This document shows positions 62,644 through 64,000 of a stretch of 64,000 nucleotides of DNA, in pieces. Within the stretch, counting starts at the first letter, position 1. Each line of letters starts with the position of its first letter. A program made the position numbers and the translations under genes. The stretch is from Sphingobacterium oryzagri (GTDB lineage Bacteria; Bacteroidota; Bacteroidia; Sphingobacteriales; Sphingobacteriaceae), in NCBI RefSeq assembly GCF_028736175.1, contig NZ_CP117880.1, forward strand, positions 3,968,001-4,032,000, given 5' to 3'. Under the pieces are notes generated by a model, which saw nothing but the letters and a program-made list of their open reading frames with translations, searched no databases and had not been told where the DNA came from.

Positions 62644-63465
62644 ATGAAACAATATCTAGATTTACTGAAACACGTCTATGAAAACGGGATAGACAAAACC
62701 GATAGAACAGGCACGGGCACACGCAGTGTGTTTGGCTATCAGATGCGTTTTGATCTTCAGGAGGGCTTTCCAATGGTTACCACGAAAAAACTTCATCTAC
62801 GATCTATTATTCACGAATTGATTTGGTTTTTAAAAGGCGAGACCAACATAAAATACCTGAAAGATAATGGGGTGAGCATTTGGGATGAATGGGCAGATGC
62901 GGAGGGCAACCTCGGACCGGTCTACGGCTCGCAATGGCGCTCCTGGCCGACGCCAGACGGACGCCACATCGATCAAATTGCGCAAGTGATCAGTCAGCTT
63001 AAAAAATCGCCAGATTCGCGTCGGATCATTGTATCTGCCTGGAACGTAGCTGAGATCGAACACATGGCACTCCCGCCCTGCCATGCTTTTTTCCAGTTTT
63101 ACGTTGCACCTGCGCAACCTGAAAAAGGGATCTTAAAACCGCGTCTTTCCTGCCAGCTTTATCAGCGAAGTGCAGATATTTTCTTGGGCGTACCATTTAA
63201 CATAGCTTCTTATGCCCTGCTAACGATGATGGTAGCGCAGGTATGCGATATGGAAGCGGGCGATTTTGTCCATACGCTAGGTGATGCACACATTTACAGC
63301 AATCATTTTGAGCAAACCGAGTTGCAATTATCGCGCACGCCGAAAACATTGCCGACGATCAAGATAAATCCAGCGGTCAAAGACCTTTTCGATTTTACCT
63401 TTGAAGATTTTGAGTTGGAAAACTACACGTTTCATCCACATATTAAAGCACCGGTAGCGGTCTAA
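62644..63465 (+). CDS. thyA: Thymidylate synthase
   Basis: From the ATG at 62644 this encodes 273 residues. Nucleophile C146 is in P-P-C-H-A-F-F-Q-F, the same number as in E. coli ThyA. R-T-G-T-G-T and Y-Q-R-S-A-D are also intact. Compared with E. coli there is an insertion of about nine residues after Q-F-Y-V-A (P-A-Q-P-E-K-G). It makes dTMP from dUMP using methylene-tetrahydrofolate. folA follows, which would recycle the dihydrofolate produced. Confidence 0.97.
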   Translation: MKQYLDLLKHVYENGIDKTDRTGTGTRSVFGYQMRFDLQEGFPMVTTKKLHLRSIIHELIWFLKGETNIKYLKDNGVSIWDEWADAEGNLGPVYGSQWRSWPTPDGRHIDQIAQVISQLKKSPDSRRIIVSAWNVAEIEHMALPPCHAFFQFYVAPAQPEKGILKPRLSCQLYQRSADIFLGVPFNIASYALLTMMVAQVCDMEAGDFVHTLGDAHIYSNHFEQTELQLSRTPKTLPTIKINPAVKDLFDFTFEDFELENYTFHPHIKAPVAV

Positions 63466-63527
63466 AAAGAGATAGACAAAAGCTCGTTAACACAAATTAG
63501 TTCACCTTTACACGCTTACTTTCTACC

Positions 63528-64000
63528 ATGAGCAACTTGAAAATAAAATTAATCGTAGCAGCTGCTGAGAACAATGCGATAGGAAAAGACAACCAAATGT
63601 TGTGGCACTTGCCCGATGATTTTAAATATTTTAAAAATAAAACGACGGCACACTCAATCGTGATGGGCAGAAAAACATTTGAATCGATGGGCAAAGCACT
63701 TCCCGACCGCCGGAATATTGTCTTGACCAGGAACGAAGAATGGTCTGCTGAAGAAGTCGACGTCGCTAACTCCAAAAATGAGGTGTTTTCCTACTGCCGT
63801 GACGAACGGGAGATTTATATTATTGGCGGAGGCCATATTTATAAGCAGTGGTTGCCTGAAGCACAAGAAGTATTGCTAACGCGTGTACACACGACGATAG
63901 ACGGCGATGCATATTTTCCGGAATTGCCTGCCGCGGAGTGGAAAAAAGTAGACAGCCTGCATCATGAGGCTGATGATCGGCATAAATATGCATTTACTTT
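63528..64000 (+). CDS. folA: Dihydrofolate reductase (C-terminus cut by window edge)
   Basis: The ATG is at 63528, and 157 codons are visible without a stop. The sequence shows I-V-A-A-A-E-N-N-A-I-G, L-W-H-L-P-D-D-F-K (with the acidic substrate-binding residue), V-M-G-R-K-T-F-E-S-M-G and I-I-G-G-G-H-I-Y, the full DHFR signature set. It reduces dihydrofolate formed by ThyA, whose gene ends 62 bp upstream. Only the last few residues are missing. Confidence 0.95.
   Translation, partial: MSNLKIKLIVAAAENNAIGKDNQMLWHLPDDFKYFKNKTTAHSIVMGRKTFESMGKALPDRRNIVLTRNEEWSAEEVDVANSKNEVFSYCRDEREIYIIGGGHIYKQWLPEAQEVLLTRVHTTIDGDAYFPELPAAEWKKVDSLHHEADDRHKYAFT

Overview
This window looks like a chromosome segment of a Bacteroidota bacterium, most likely family Sphingobacteriaceae (Sphingobacterium or a close relative). 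The genus is an inference. The evidence is a moderate GC content, many -7 boxes of the form TAnnTTTG, A-rich translation starts without clear Shine-Dalgarno sequences, a TonB-dependent receptor with a carboxypeptidase-like N-terminal domain, RprXY-like two-component genes, and DUF4286, DUF983 and DUF6600 family proteins. No tRNA, rRNA, CRISPR array, prophage or transposase gene was found. Both ends cut a gene: a DEAD-box helicase on the left and dihydrofolate reductase on the right.

Layout. 0-10 kb: DEAD-box helicase, rlmB with an HPP membrane protein, dnaX, a GT39-type glycosyltransferase, purA, and a Crp/Fnr regulator facing a VOC protein. 10-18 kb: an alpha/beta hydrolase, nhaA, a secreted transglutaminase-like protein, and a lipoprotein with its TonB-dependent receptor. 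18-21.4 kb: an outer-membrane protein gene broken by a stop codon, then a three-gene ABC cassette resembling zinc-responsive PA4064-PA4066 of Pseudomonas aeruginosa, here with a His-rich loop in the permease. 21.6-30.6 kb, minus strand: rsmE, a CNNM/CorC protein, ppa, dedA, a HIT protein, greA, then a response regulator, a histidine kinase and an S9-peptidase-like lipoprotein. 31-35 kb: DUF983, a small membrane protein, an RluA-type synthase and mlaD-mlaF-mlaE. 35-44 kb: a DUF6600 protein, pncB, a methyltransferase, serS, a tiny acidic ORF, rsmI, a PH/SHOCT protein, lnt and a cysteine desulfurase. 47-53 kb: an NlpE-like lipoprotein, a TPR protein, etfBA, a bifunctional nuclease, a nucleoside permease and an MscS channel. 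57-64 kb: a phosphoesterase, an NlpC/P60 lipoprotein, an EamA transporter, mtaB, thyA and folA.

The most unusual content is two non-coding arrays at about 45.06-46.65 kb and 53.28-56.93 kb. They are built from a modular composite repeat that is almost entirely stem-loops. The arrays are in opposite orientation, each sits between convergent genes, and they bracket the etfBA-to-mscS segment. Paired-arm substitutions between copies suggest that the stems are selected. Two long blocks inside the second array are identical by eye, which implies recent amplification. The many short ORFs across both arrays look like by-products of the palindromes.

Other points of interest are an S9-like lipoprotein lacking both the catalytic Ser and His and apparently co-transcribed with a two-component system, a duplicated 14-bp operator-like palindrome flanking the Crp/Fnr gene, a 31-codon acidic ORF with a consensus -7 box whose stop codon lies inside a 104-bp inverted-repeat element, and several genes whose -7 box lies only 3-4 nt before the start codon. 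Promoter, terminator and operator calls come from reading the sequence by eye.
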